Source of the DNA: Nitrospirales bacterium
Lineage (GTDB): Bacteria > Nitrospirota > Nitrospiria > Nitrospirales > UBA8639
Length of the DNA stretch: 9,618 bases
Direction of reading: 5' to 3'
Assembly: GCA_029261305.1 (NCBI GenBank)
Contig: JAJDBO010000213.1
Location: 1-9,618, forward strand
Shown here: piece after piece, positions 1 to 6,433 of the stretch
How positions within the stretch are numbered: the first letter of the stretch is position 1
Layout of the letters: the number at the start of each line of letters is the position of its first letter
Translations under genes and position numbers: made by a program
The notes under the pieces: generated by a model
Told to the model about the DNA's origin: nothing
The model's database searches: none
What the model saw: only the letters and a program-made list of their open reading frames with translations

Positions 1-160
1 CTTCAATAATCGATTCAAGAATATTAATGAGCAAAAAACATGCCATCGAATAGATGGAGTTTCATTCTTTGTTTCCCAGAACAATTCTTTAATCTTTTTA
101 AGATCTTGGAAACACTATGTAAATTTTCTGGGACTTCGGGAGATTGGATCTAGAGGCGGT
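1..160. other. Non-coding stretch, no gene seen
   Basis: No open frame of useful length and no protein similarity is visible. The only structure is a perfect 8-bp inverted repeat, TCCCAGAA at 74-81 and TTCTGGGA at 126-133, separated by 44 bases. That is too far apart, and lacks a T-run, to call a terminator. The stretch is A+T-rich like the accessory segment and lies outside the left nuoN-like remnant. Confidence 0.5.
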
Positions 161-202
161 TTATATCCAAACAGATACAACAGTGTATCCGATTGGAAAA
201 AC
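161..202. repeat. Degraded copy of the double palindrome found after nuoN
   Basis: These 42 bases match the double palindrome at 6317-6358 at 34 of 42 positions by hand alignment, without gaps and in the same orientation. Recognisable pieces are TATCCAA, GATACAA and AGTGTATCCGATTGGA. The outer right arm has decayed (GGATAC became GGAAAA), so the pairing is weaker than in the right copy. It lies 26 bases past the stop codon of the nuoN-like remnant, in the same relative place as the intact copy has past nuoN. It is therefore part of the same duplicated block and not an independent site. Confidence 0.8.
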
Positions 203-228
203 CTTGGCATGGCCGAGGTAGAGAAGGG

Positions 229-397
229 TTAGCCACCGACTAGAAACTTAGAACCAGAAACAAAGGCCATTGGAGCCAAAGGATTGAAAAGCCGAAGGGT
301 GGCTGACACGGCCAAGTCGATGAAGGGTTTGGGGTAGATGCCTAGAAGGAGGGTATCGGCGATGCCGATGTAGACTTCGGTTTTGAGTGGGACCGAG
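229..397 (-). pseudogene. nuoN-like 3' fragment (C-terminal remnant of a second NuoN)
   Basis: On the minus strand, 54 codons run from VPLKTEVYIGIADTLL to a C-terminal LVGG and a TAA stop at 229-231. They correspond to residues 446-499 of the intact NuoN in this window. The first 32 or so residues match closely, with Ala-to-Glu, Gly-to-Asp and Trp-to-Leu changes. The last 22 diverge, but both end in a Gly-Gly just before the stop. At DNA level 299-397 aligns without gaps to 6504-6602 with 87 of 99 bases identical, including a block of 26 identical bases (317-342). Similarity stops sharply at 397, and an in-frame stop lies a few codons further upstream, so the rest of the gene is missing. The preserved frame, stop and trailing palindrome show that it comes from a complete nuoN 3' end and not from an internal repeat. 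It has no start and should not give a functional protein. Confidence 0.92.
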
Positions 398-544
398 CCT
401 ACCTTAATTCGCCCTTACGACCAACTGCCAAAGTTGCACGTACAAGTTGAATCAACGGAATTTCCCATATTAATTCGAGCTTGCCCCTTTTTACTCTTTT
501 TCCGGCGCATACACTGCGGGGCAGTGCTGCTACGACCCATTGAA
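398..544. other. Junction between nuoN remnant and IS3 remnant, no gene seen
   Basis: This stretch joins two truncated genes and shows no similarity to either. It contains a short perfect hairpin, CACTGC-GGG-GCAGTG, around 514-528. I see no second terminal repeat of the IS element here, so its right part has been deleted or is beyond recognition. Confidence 0.4.
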
Positions 545-815
545 CACAAGACGGCTTCTATTTAAATTTCTCGATCTTCGGTGCCCCGCCCTAACTCTTG
601 CTTCCAGCGACACACCTCATCCTTACGCTGGTTCCACATACCAGAGCCAGGAAACGCCCCCCTCCACGAATTTTTAGTTCGGTTTGCCACTTATACAACG
701 GGTTGCGTTTGATCCCGAGGTCATGAGCAATTTTTGAGGCCGGGCGGCTCCCACTTTCTAATAACTTCATCACTTCCCGTTTGAAGTCCGCCGTAAACGT
801 TCTGCGTTGGCCCAT
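545..815 (-). pseudogene. IS3-family transposase OrfA, frameshifted and truncated
   Basis: This is the first reading frame of an IS3-family insertion sequence. OrfA carries the helix-turn-helix that binds the element ends and is normally fused to the DDE integrase OrfB by programmed frameshifting. The true start is the ATG at 815, because a perfect AGGAGG lies at 822-827, six bases upstream. The N-terminus MGQRRTFTADFKREVMKLLE and the following IAHDLGIKRNPLYKWQTEL are the typical HTH_Tnp_1 pattern. The frame breaks in a run of six G (657-662 on the plus strand). Shifting by one base restores the family sequence FPGSGMWNQRKDEV, then TEDREI, followed by a stop (562-564) where the family usually has ILKKA. 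Resemblance fades near 545 and no OrfB follows. The element is dead: it has a frameshift, a nonsense codon and a missing catalytic half. Confidence 0.87.
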
Positions 816-846
816 GCGACACCTCCTCGGGAAATCCTGTCCCATT

Positions 847-873
847 GGTGTCTGTCAATTCCGGGCCACCTCA
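847..873 (-). repeat. Probable terminal inverted repeat of the IS3 remnant
   Basis: On the minus strand this 27-base segment begins TGAGGTGGCCCGG and ends GACAGACACC. It lies 31 bases before the OrfA start codon, where IS3-family elements have their left end, and the TG start with a closing GACAGACACC resembles ends of the IS2-type subgroup. The matching right end is not visible, so no target-site duplication can be checked. It marks the upstream boundary of the IS remnant. Confidence 0.5.
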
Positions 874-1108
874 AATTATCCACAAACCCATAATACATTA
901 TTAAATAGGATTGACCCCTTTTTCTTGCATTTAGTCAGAAAGAGGGAAACAAGCATTTCTATATAACTTACATCTAGCAGGAGTCTCATTGATAAAGCAC
1001 TTCATCGCGTTGCTGCGTATGAGGGATTAATGGCATTGGAATTATCATGCCAAATCAATTGAGCTCTTATCTTTATTGTTTTGAGGGGCGCAAGATAAAA
1101 TTAACCGA
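874..1108. other. Intergenic debris between IS end and lipoprotein gene
   Basis: No complete gene is seen. On the plus strand a 31-codon open stretch (about 967-1062) ends IDKALHRVAAYEGLMALEL...stop. It reads like a protein C-terminus but has no start or ribosome site and I cannot name a family. An imperfect stem (TTATCTT at about 1067-1073 against AAGATAA at about 1092-1098) lies just past the stop of the lipoprotein gene. It has no T-run, so I do not call it a terminator. Confidence 0.35.
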
Positions 1109-2188
1109 CTAAAACGTTCTCGATCTTTCCAACCAAAGCTTTATTAAAATTTCTGTGAACTTGGCCCGGTCAAAAAAGAAATCATATGATGAATTCATTA
1201 CGGGAAGTGCATGATCAACACCTTCAACCTTAATAAATCGACTAGAGGATTCTTTTTCAGACTCAAGTAAAGCTGAATCAACTGGGACAAGACCATCATT
1301 CTCTAAGAGATCGCCATTTTCATTTTTCATTAGATCTCTGGATACCATCCATGTATCCGTGAAAAACCAGAACGTTGGATCTTTCCAACTCCCAAATGCA
1401 ATAACTGGAATCGTTTCTGTAAGGTTTGAAATCACGGAGGCCGACGCGAGTTGACTCATCACCTCTCTTCGAACATCCAAGCGCATGGTAGCCAGAACAG
1501 GCTTATCGCCTTCAAGCAATTGTTCCATTACGAATCCGATTCCCTCTTCAGTTAATTTGCGGATGTCCTTACTTTCCGAATCGTCTGTGGTTAACCAATT
1601 GGCCACCGGCGTCCCCCAAAAGGGAGCTTGCATGGGTATCCAGCCAGCAATTTTATTTTGAATTAAACCTGGGTATTTCACTAAGGTTTCCAGAACATCA
1701 AGTCCACCTTTACTGTGGGAAATAATCAGAAATCTTTTTCCTGATGAGTCACTTTCAATCAATTTATTTAAATGGTCTGCATTCCTTTTGGGAAAAAACT
1801 CTGAATCAAACCCTGAATTCTCTTTATTAGCTACGATATAATCTATATCTACACTAGATTCAGCCAACCAATTCATCTGATCGTCAAAGTATTTTCCGTA
1901 AGCATTCACAACAGCATCTGATAGGTAGCCTCTAACAAATAAAATTTTATATTTACTTCTCAACTCCGCAAGATCCGAAAGGTTTAATATTAAATCTTCA
2001 TTACTGCGCCAAAGCTCTTTGTAGCATGGTGTAATATTCGGATGGTGCGACTTTAAACATTCATCGGTCTTCATATGATTGACGACACTTTTAATAGAAT
2101 CCCCTGTAGTGCATCCTGCTAAAAAGAAAATTGCTATTAAAAACGTTGCTAATATCTTATGAAATCCCATCCTTAACCCCCATGGCAT
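1109..2188 (-). CDS. Lipoprotein with alpha/beta-hydrolase (lipase-like) domain
   Basis: This 359-aa protein is predicted to be a lipid-anchored esterase or lipase facing the periplasm or outer surface. A signal peptide ends in a lipobox, Leu23-Ala-Gly-Cys26, so Cys26 should be acylated. Residues 80-88 (YKILFVRGY) form the first core strand of the fold. The nucleophile elbow is ISHSKGGLD with Ser159, followed by a PFWGTPVA segment (189-196) typical of lipase-like relatives. The acid is probably Asp298 in ENDGLVP and the base His326 in GVDHALP, in the right order and spacing. The elbow is S-x-S-x-G instead of the usual G-x-S-x-G. Cys44 and Cys55 could form a disulfide. Start: the ATG at 2188 has GAGG four bases upstream. 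A second ATG at 2170 (Met7) also leaves an intact signal peptide. It is the last gene of the co-directional cluster. The substrate is unknown; polyester hydrolase or phospholipase are alternatives. Confidence 0.9.
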   Translation of the reverse strand: MPWGLRMGFHKILATFLIAIFFLAGCTTGDSIKSVVNHMKTDECLKSHHPNITPCYKELWRSNEDLILNLSDLAELRSKYKILFVRGYLSDAVVNAYGKYFDDQMNWLAESSVDIDYIVANKENSGFDSEFFPKRNADHLNKLIESDSSGKRFLIISHSKGGLDVLETLVKYPGLIQNKIAGWIPMQAPFWGTPVANWLTTDDSESKDIRKLTEEGIGFVMEQLLEGDKPVLATMRLDVRREVMSQLASASVISNLTETIPVIAFGSWKDPTFWFFTDTWMVSRDLMKNENGDLLENDGLVPVDSALLESEKESSSRFIKVEGVDHALPVMNSSYDFFFDRAKFTEILIKLWLERSRTF

Positions 2189-2382
2189 ATCGCCTCATTG
2201 GCCTAAGTCTTAATTCAGCTTATTAGTAAGGCATTAGGTGGATTTGTGCTAATTCGGTACGCAGCATAGTAAAATGGTCTGCAAATACTATTCGCCGTCA
2301 ATTCTCTGGTGAACCCACTGTCTCAATAGATTTCTTTTTTATTAGTTCACAGAAGCCTCTTTCCCCCATCACTTCCGACCTT
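2189..2382. other. Intergenic stretch before the lipoprotein gene
   Basis: No supported gene is seen. A 22-codon minus-strand frame (MGERGFCELIKKK..., start near 2370) begins directly after the small 48-aa frame with AAAGG upstream, but it is too short to support. No strong promoter or terminator is apparent, so the lipoprotein gene may be read through from the upstream genes or have its own weak promoter here. Confidence 0.4.
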
Positions 2383-2529
2383 TCATAGCTGATCCTTCCC
2401 GTTTTTGATCAACCAGAATGCACTAACTTCCGAGGCCAATTTTGTAGGGGGAGTAACATATGCGTCTATAAAGCATAGGTAAAGAAGGCCAAATAAAAGT
2501 TGTCCTATTATTAGATTAAGGTTTTTCAT
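2383..2529 (-). CDS. Possible 48-aa small membrane or secreted protein
   Basis: This minus-strand frame of 48 codons starts at ATG 2529 and ends at TGA 2383-2385. AGGA lies nine bases upstream of the ATG. The start is 23 bases after the stop of the 367-aa membrane protein gene, a spacing that fits an operon. The N-terminus MKNLNLIIGQLLFGLLYLCF is hydrophobic from about residue 4 to 21, followed by a short polar tail (DAYVTPPTKLASEV...). It could be a single-pass membrane peptide or have an uncleaved signal anchor. No family is recognised. The reasons to believe it are the ribosome site, the position and the membrane-like composition. The reason to doubt it is the short length, since such a frame can occur by chance in A+T-rich DNA. 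Confidence 0.45.
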   Translation of the reverse strand: MKNLNLIIGQLLFGLLYLCFIDAYVTPPTKLASEVSAFWLIKNGKDQL

Positions 2530-2552
2530 CAAAGGTTTTCCTAATTTCAGTT

Positions 2553-3656
2553 TTATTTTATTTCAGTTCCAGCCTGATTTAGTGATGCTGCAAGAGGAGG
2601 ATTTTGTTTCGGCACCTCATCCATTTGCCCCTCTCTAGCTATACCGCCAAGGATGAATTCGGAAACTTTTATTTTATGTCTTTTATAGGAATAATACCCT
2701 CCATAGACCAAGAGAAAGATCATAGCGCTTATCCAACCCCAGGTACCTGTTGGATAATTCTCAAGTCCTTTCGCTTTTAAATATTCACCAAAACAATAGG
2801 CAAAAATTACAAGGGGTATAATGAAATTTATCCCCGATTCCATGTAATTGTAATTAGCTGAAACAGTCTTCTGGTAATCCTCCTCTTTCAGCGCACCATA
2901 CCCTAAAAAAAATTCATGACTTTTACCAGATTGTAATATAGTTTTTACAGGGTCCCGAACGGACCTACTCCCTTCTCTAGTACTCCATTTAAACATCCAT
3001 TGAAAGATGTTATTCACAAAAATAGTTCTGGTGACTTGGGATAAGATAGGTCCAAACAAGAATGAAAAAAGAATCAATACCGCGAAATACCCTTCAAAGA
3101 CGGAGAAGTTTTCCTTAATGGTTGATCTCTTTTTTATTTCTTTATCTAGTCCTTCAATTCGGCCCCCTTCTAATTCCAAATCTTTTCCAAGCTTTGTGAT
3201 ATTCCTCAAGTTATCCTCATGTTCTTTAGCAAGTCTAACTATTGCCCCCTGATATTCGTTCCTTAGAGAATGAATTCTCTTTATCGCCTGCAGGCTTTTT
3301 TTAATCTCTTGCTCCAGCTGAACTTTACCAGGGACTTGTTTGGGAAATATAGCAGCATTAATCTTATCGAACTGTTTGATCCAGGCTTCCATCATGATGA
3401 GGTTTTTTTCTAAACCTTGATCCTTTTCTGCAATCTTCTCAGTTTCCTTTCTGTATGCAGTGATCTTCTTTTCGATATCTGCTTTCTCCGCTTCCAGGCT
3501 TTTAACCATTTCAAACGGAAAAATATGTATTTCTCCACTCAATGAACCCAAAATTAAAAGTCCGCTTAATGCCAAAATAAATCCAGGGAACAGATCAGTG
3601 AAAATCTTTATGAATTTGACCTCACCAAAGAGCTTAGTCAAAAAGCTTGCAAACAT
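2553..3656 (-). CDS. Four-pass membrane protein with long periplasmic or cytoplasmic coiled coil
   Basis: This 367-aa protein is not recognised as a known family. It has a hydrophobic segment at about 22-42, then a highly charged Lys/Glu-rich region at about 50-182 that should form long helices or a coiled coil (LEAEKADIEKK, LEQEIKKSLQAI, LDKEIKKR). Further membrane segments lie at about 186-208, 276-294 and 305-325. The loop at 209-275 contains SHEFFLGYGALKEEDYQ, and the tail from about 326 is basic, then proline-rich and polar. The layout (membrane anchor, rod, membrane domain) suggests a protein that spaces or links envelope layers, or a sensor-like scaffold, but no catalytic motif is seen. 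The start is supported by AGGA ending seven bases upstream of the ATG. It lies 105 bases after the 528-aa gene in the same direction, and probably shares its transcript. Confidence 0.88.
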   Translation of the reverse strand: MFASFLTKLFGEVKFIKIFTDLFPGFILALSGLLILGSLSGEIHIFPFEMVKSLEAEKADIEKKITAYRKETEKIAEKDQGLEKNLIMMEAWIKQFDKINAAIFPKQVPGKVQLEQEIKKSLQAIKRIHSLRNEYQGAIVRLAKEHEDNLRNITKLGKDLELEGGRIEGLDKEIKKRSTIKENFSVFEGYFAVLILFSFLFGPILSQVTRTIFVNNIFQWMFKWSTREGSRSVRDPVKTILQSGKSHEFFLGYGALKEEDYQKTVSANYNYMESGINFIIPLVIFAYCFGEYLKAKGLENYPTGTWGWISAMIFLLVYGGYYSYKRHKIKVSEFILGGIAREGQMDEVPKQNPPLAASLNQAGTEIK

Positions 3657-3761
3657 GTCATTTCCTGAACTAGAAAAAATTAGACTATTTCAAATCGGGA
3701 TTAACATTCTAATCTTGTGACCCACAAGTATTGTGTATTAAATCGCATATAGCTAGAGAAT

Positions 3762-5348
3762 CTACTGAGTTAAAGCATTTTGCCCAAGTGCTAAAAGTTT
3801 ATCGAAATCAAAGGTAAACCCAAAATTTCCCCGAACCTCTTCCTCATTTATAAATTCTGTTCTTGTCGCCCAAGTGACCGAGATGGGAAAGCTAATTCCT
3901 GCAGCGATTGGAATTTCAAGCTTCGCTTGACCAATTCCCATTTCGTCATTTTGATCTTCTAATCGCACGATACGAGCACTGGCGGAAATAGTTGCTTTGC
4001 TGAAGTTTGCTGAATTCAAATTCTGAATGAATTCAAAATTATCAAATTTACCCTCTACACTAACTGCTGCGCTATAATCCCTAATCGTGGATTGTCCCGC
4101 CATGCCATTGGGATCATGGCGCAGAGAGATGCCAGCATTCGCTACGATCTCGACTGGATCAATAAAACCCTCAAACAGAATCTTTCCTTCTGAATAATCT
4201 GAGCCGAGTTCCCCTTGATGCAATGTATATGCAATAGTCCCTACCATCGACCGATTATGTTCTTCTAGTAATTTAGCCAGTTTTTTCTGGGCATCTGTCA
4301 CTGCTTGATTGTTAGGCGCGAGAGATCGGATTATTTCCTTTGTGATTAGGTTCTTTCTTTCTTCCGAAAGTAATAGGTTTTTCCCCTCGTCTTCTTTAAC
4401 CGCATCATAAATCTCTTCTTTAAGAATAGTTAAAATTAACTTTACAAATTCATTCTTCTTGTCGGTTTCCTGTTGAGTGGTCATACTTGTCCCTCGGGAC
4501 GGAAGAGAAACTTTAGATGCAGCAGTCATGATTTTTTTCCGGAAAACAATATACTCTGCATTCCATTTGTCATTTGCACCAAACCTCTTAACGTTGAAAG
4601 CTGCACTTAGAGCTTTCCCAATCTTGTTTACTTCATCCTGATAAGCCTGCTTAACCCCCTGATCCTCCCACTTTTTCACAAAATCTAACGTTCGCGTACT
4701 ACGATCCCCATAAAACCGAAGTTTGACAGACAATTCCTGCAGGTCTTTAGAATCTAGCATTCCCATGGAGGTCGCCGTGTTATTTTTTGCGGTATCAAAC
4801 GTCGCAGAAATACCCAATCTTCTCCAGTGCTGAAACCTTTCAAAATTCTTCGCTGTATCTACAAAATTAAACAACCTCATCAATGAATAAGGTGAAGTAC
4901 TTAAAGTTAAGTTTGTTCCACTATCATCTTTTTGTATTGCACCGTGCTCAAAGGCAAAACCGAAAATCTCCGCAAACCCTGCCTTTTCCACTAGAGTTGT
5001 AGAACCAGATGAGGTTGGGGAGGTTCCCACTTGCTTGTCAGTTCGAATTGTGTCGAGAAGAGGACTAGATGATTTAAGCATTCGTACGGTAAATTCGTCT
5101 TTCTCTTCTCCATCCGTTTTTGGCAATATGAGGGCATCGGCAACTGTGTAAAGAACCATTTCATCTAATTGCGCACCCAATTCTTGAGAATCCCTTTTCT
5201 TGATTATATCTTGAGCTGTACCTTCGACAAGACTTTTAATCACTTCTGGTGGATTCGGATAACCTGCTCCCCCTGCTTCAAGTGATTGAAAACACATTAA
5301 AAAAGCACAGCCGCAGATTAAAGGCAGGTTTTTCATTTTCGTTTTCAT
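3762..5348 (-). CDS. Large exported protein, beta-rich C-terminus, possible outer-membrane protein
   Basis: This 528-aa protein is of unrecognised family. The N-terminus (basic MKTKMK, hydrophobic core at about 8-20, then SLEA-GGAG) is a signal peptide with likely cleavage after Ala25. Residues 30-130 are mixed. Residues 200-370 are mainly helical and charged, with EEIYDAVKEDEGK and KKLAKLLEEH. From about 365 to 515 there are alternating-pattern segments such as GTIAYTLHQGE, ATISASARIVRL, AKLEIPIAAGISF, ISVTWATRTEF and NFGFTFDF, as expected of amphipathic beta strands in an outer-membrane barrel. The last residues (LGQNALTQ) do not end in the aromatic residue that many barrels have, so the location is inferred only. 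The start at 5348 is supported by AAGGGA at 5355-5360, six bases upstream. It lies 92 bases after the 113-aa gene. The helical part next to a barrel-like part could be an autonomous periplasmic domain. Confidence 0.88.
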   Translation of the reverse strand: MKTKMKNLPLICGCAFLMCFQSLEAGGAGYPNPPEVIKSLVEGTAQDIIKKRDSQELGAQLDEMVLYTVADALILPKTDGEEKDEFTVRMLKSSSPLLDTIRTDKQVGTSPTSSGSTTLVEKAGFAEIFGFAFEHGAIQKDDSGTNLTLSTSPYSLMRLFNFVDTAKNFERFQHWRRLGISATFDTAKNNTATSMGMLDSKDLQELSVKLRFYGDRSTRTLDFVKKWEDQGVKQAYQDEVNKIGKALSAAFNVKRFGANDKWNAEYIVFRKKIMTAASKVSLPSRGTSMTTQQETDKKNEFVKLILTILKEEIYDAVKEDEGKNLLLSEERKNLITKEIIRSLAPNNQAVTDAQKKLAKLLEEHNRSMVGTIAYTLHQGELGSDYSEGKILFEGFIDPVEIVANAGISLRHDPNGMAGQSTIRDYSAAVSVEGKFDNFEFIQNLNSANFSKATISASARIVRLEDQNDEMGIGQAKLEIPIAAGISFPISVTWATRTEFINEEEVRGNFGFTFDFDKLLALGQNALTQ

Positions 5349-5440
5349 AAATAGTCCCTTCTTTTTAATGAAGAGTTCGATTTAAACATTGTTACTTAAA
5401 CAAGAAAAACGCCAATTTTCTAAGAAATATTTTCGTTGAC

Positions 5441-5782
5441 CTACTCAACCTGAAAATTAAAACTACGCCTCCAATTGACATCTGTTTTTTCAACAGGATT
5501 TAGGTTTACGACCACCGTCCCGTTATCCTTTAGTTCAATTTCATATTTTGCGTCATCATCCGTATCTTGAAGAAACTTGAAATCGAATACTATGAATTGA
5601 TAATTACCAGGGATTTCATCAACTTGGAATTGATAAATAGGCATATTCGGAGCTCCGGAGTTTTGAAGACTACTCCCGTTATTTGTGGAAACAATTAAGG
5701 GAGCTACCCCAATAGGAATTATGGTGAAAGTAATAATTTCCCCCCGCACTACTGTGTAAAAATAATTGTCAATCCTGGTCAT
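5441..5782 (-). CDS. Small beta-rich protein of unknown function
   Basis: This 113-aa protein begins MTRIDNYFYTVVRGEIITF. No family is recognised. It lacks a signal peptide and membrane segments. The alternating hydrophobic pattern (VVRGEIITFTIIPIG, YQFQVDEIPGNYQFIVFDFKF, AKYEIELKDNGTVVVNL, RRSFNFQV) predicts a compact all-beta domain, perhaps immunoglobulin- or jelly-roll-like, with an acidic DTDDDAKYE turn near 74-82 that could bind a cation. The frame can be extended to a GTG at 5788, but AAGGAG at 5790-5795 is only one base from that codon and seven bases from the ATG at 5782, so the ATG is chosen. It is the first gene of the co-directional cluster, directly before the 528-aa exported protein, and may be its cytoplasmic or non-classically exported partner. 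Confidence 0.75.
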   Translation of the reverse strand: MTRIDNYFYTVVRGEIITFTIIPIGVAPLIVSTNNGSSLQNSGAPNMPIYQFQVDEIPGNYQFIVFDFKFLQDTDDDAKYEIELKDNGTVVVNLNPVEKTDVNWRRSFNFQVE

Positions 5783-5789
5783 AAACACT

Positions 5790-5795
5790 CTCCTT
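5790..5795 (-). promoter_or_regulatory. Ribosome binding site that sets the 113-aa gene start
   Basis: AAGGAG on the minus strand. Spacing to ATG 5782 is seven bases, but to the alternative GTG 5788 it is one base, so the ATG is the real start. Confidence 0.75.
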
Positions 5796-5933
5796 TCTTG
5801 TTATCAATTCCATAAGCGATAAAAGTTTACTGCTCCAGAAAGTGAAGTTTTCCCTTCCTCAAGGCTATAACTCTCAGATAACTTCGCCCGATAAACCAAT
5901 TACGATGAAGTTCAGCAATTCATGTGCCATATA

Positions 5934-5981
5934 AAGGCAAAAGACCACCTACCCGACTTTGGTAAGGTCTAATCTGGCCTT
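5934..5981 (-). terminator. Nested hairpin with short T-run, possible terminator or attenuator
   Basis: Read on the minus strand, AGACC-T-TACC pairs with GGTA-GGT-GGTCT around a 7-base loop, and an outer AAGGC/GCCTT pair brackets it. The inner stem is followed by TTTTGCCTTTAT. It stands between nuoN and the first gene of the cluster, so it could stop read-through from the nuo operon or act in the leader of the cluster. The internal bulges and the interrupted T-run make it a weak candidate. Confidence 0.35.
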
Positions 5982-6041
5982 CCAACGCAACTAATACTTT
6001 AAAGCCACTGAAAAATAGGTCCATTTACGTGCGCTGAATCT

Positions 6042-6070
6042 AAAATGTGTCAACGCCATTAACACATTTT
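6042..6070. repeat. Inverted repeat with 9-bp perfect arms
   Basis: AAAATGTGT at 6042-6050 and ACACATTTT at 6062-6070 are perfect inverted arms around an 11-base spacer. There is no T-run on either side, so it is not an intrinsic terminator. It could be a protein-binding site near the cluster promoter or an RNA stem in the leader; the sequence does not decide between them. Confidence 0.5.
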
Positions 6071-6316
6071 GTCTACAAAAAATCTGGGCAAAAAAATGGC
6101 GCAACCACATGTCCCTTCATTCCTGTTTGGGAGACTCTGTGGCTACGCTTTTCATTCGTAAGCCTTTCGGGCTTTTCCAGCTAGCCTATTACAATGAAAA
6201 TTTAATTCTTTTGTTAATTTGGCTTCATGATCTTCAGTCCCTCCTTGGACTTTCATTTGCAATTCTATCGAAATTTAAAATCCACAAAAGTTGTGTCCAC
6301 AGTGCAAACTATCTCT

Positions 6317-6358
6317 TTGTATCCAATCGGATACAATAGTGTATCTGATTGGATACAA
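6317..6358. promoter_or_regulatory. Double palindrome (two GTATCC-N4-GGATAC-type sites) after nuoN
   Basis: Two 16-bp near-palindromes, GTATCCAATCGGATAC (6319-6334) and GTATCTGATTGGATAC (6341-6356), stand 22 bases apart centre to centre. Together they form one large inverted repeat with 19-base arms (TTGTATCCAATCGGATACA on the left), a 4-base centre ATAG and one mismatched position between the arms. Two turns of helix between equal dyads is typical of an operator bound by a dimeric regulator on one face of the DNA. The whole could also fold as a strong RNA hairpin, but no T-run follows on either strand. It lies 75 bases past the nuoN stop. A decayed copy sits at 161-202 behind the second nuoN 3' end. 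Confidence 0.8.
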
Positions 6359-6433
6359 CCACAAGACTTCGACTCAAACCTAAAGAAGAGGGAATCCCAA
6401 GTAGACACGCTTAAGAGAAAACCAGGAGTAAAA

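Larger units (their letters stand above)
5796..6316. other. Leader and intergenic region between nuoN and the accessory cluster
   Basis: Together with 6359-6433 this forms a gap of about 650 bases without a supported gene. Plus-strand frames of 76 and 83 codons exist (from 6109 and 6227) but lack ribosome sites and family resemblance, and run through palindromes and into nuoN. The region holds a nested hairpin (5934-5981), a 9-bp stem (6042-6070), a 5-bp stem AAGCC/GGCTT (6160-6174) and a segment faintly like a GEMM riboswitch. The promoter of the minus-strand cluster should lie here, but I cannot point to convincing -35 and -10 boxes. Confidence 0.5.

Noticed and set aside
383..565. Plus-strand 60-codon frame across the nuoN remnant junction
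   Set aside because: It spans the antisense of the nuoN remnant and unrelated junction DNA and has no ribosome site.
967..1062. Plus-strand 31-codon stretch ending ALHRVAAYEGLMALELSCQIN
   Set aside because: It reads like a protein C-terminus, but no start, ribosome site or recognised family supports it; it may be a gene fragment, but this cannot be shown.
2360..2372. 22-codon minus-strand frame beginning near 2370
   Set aside because: Too short, and supported only by a weak AAAGG; kept as a remark in the intergenic entry.
3007..3720. Plus-strand frames of 81 and 86 codons
   Set aside because: They are antisense shadows of the coiled-coil membrane protein gene, whose reading frame is complete and has a ribosome site.
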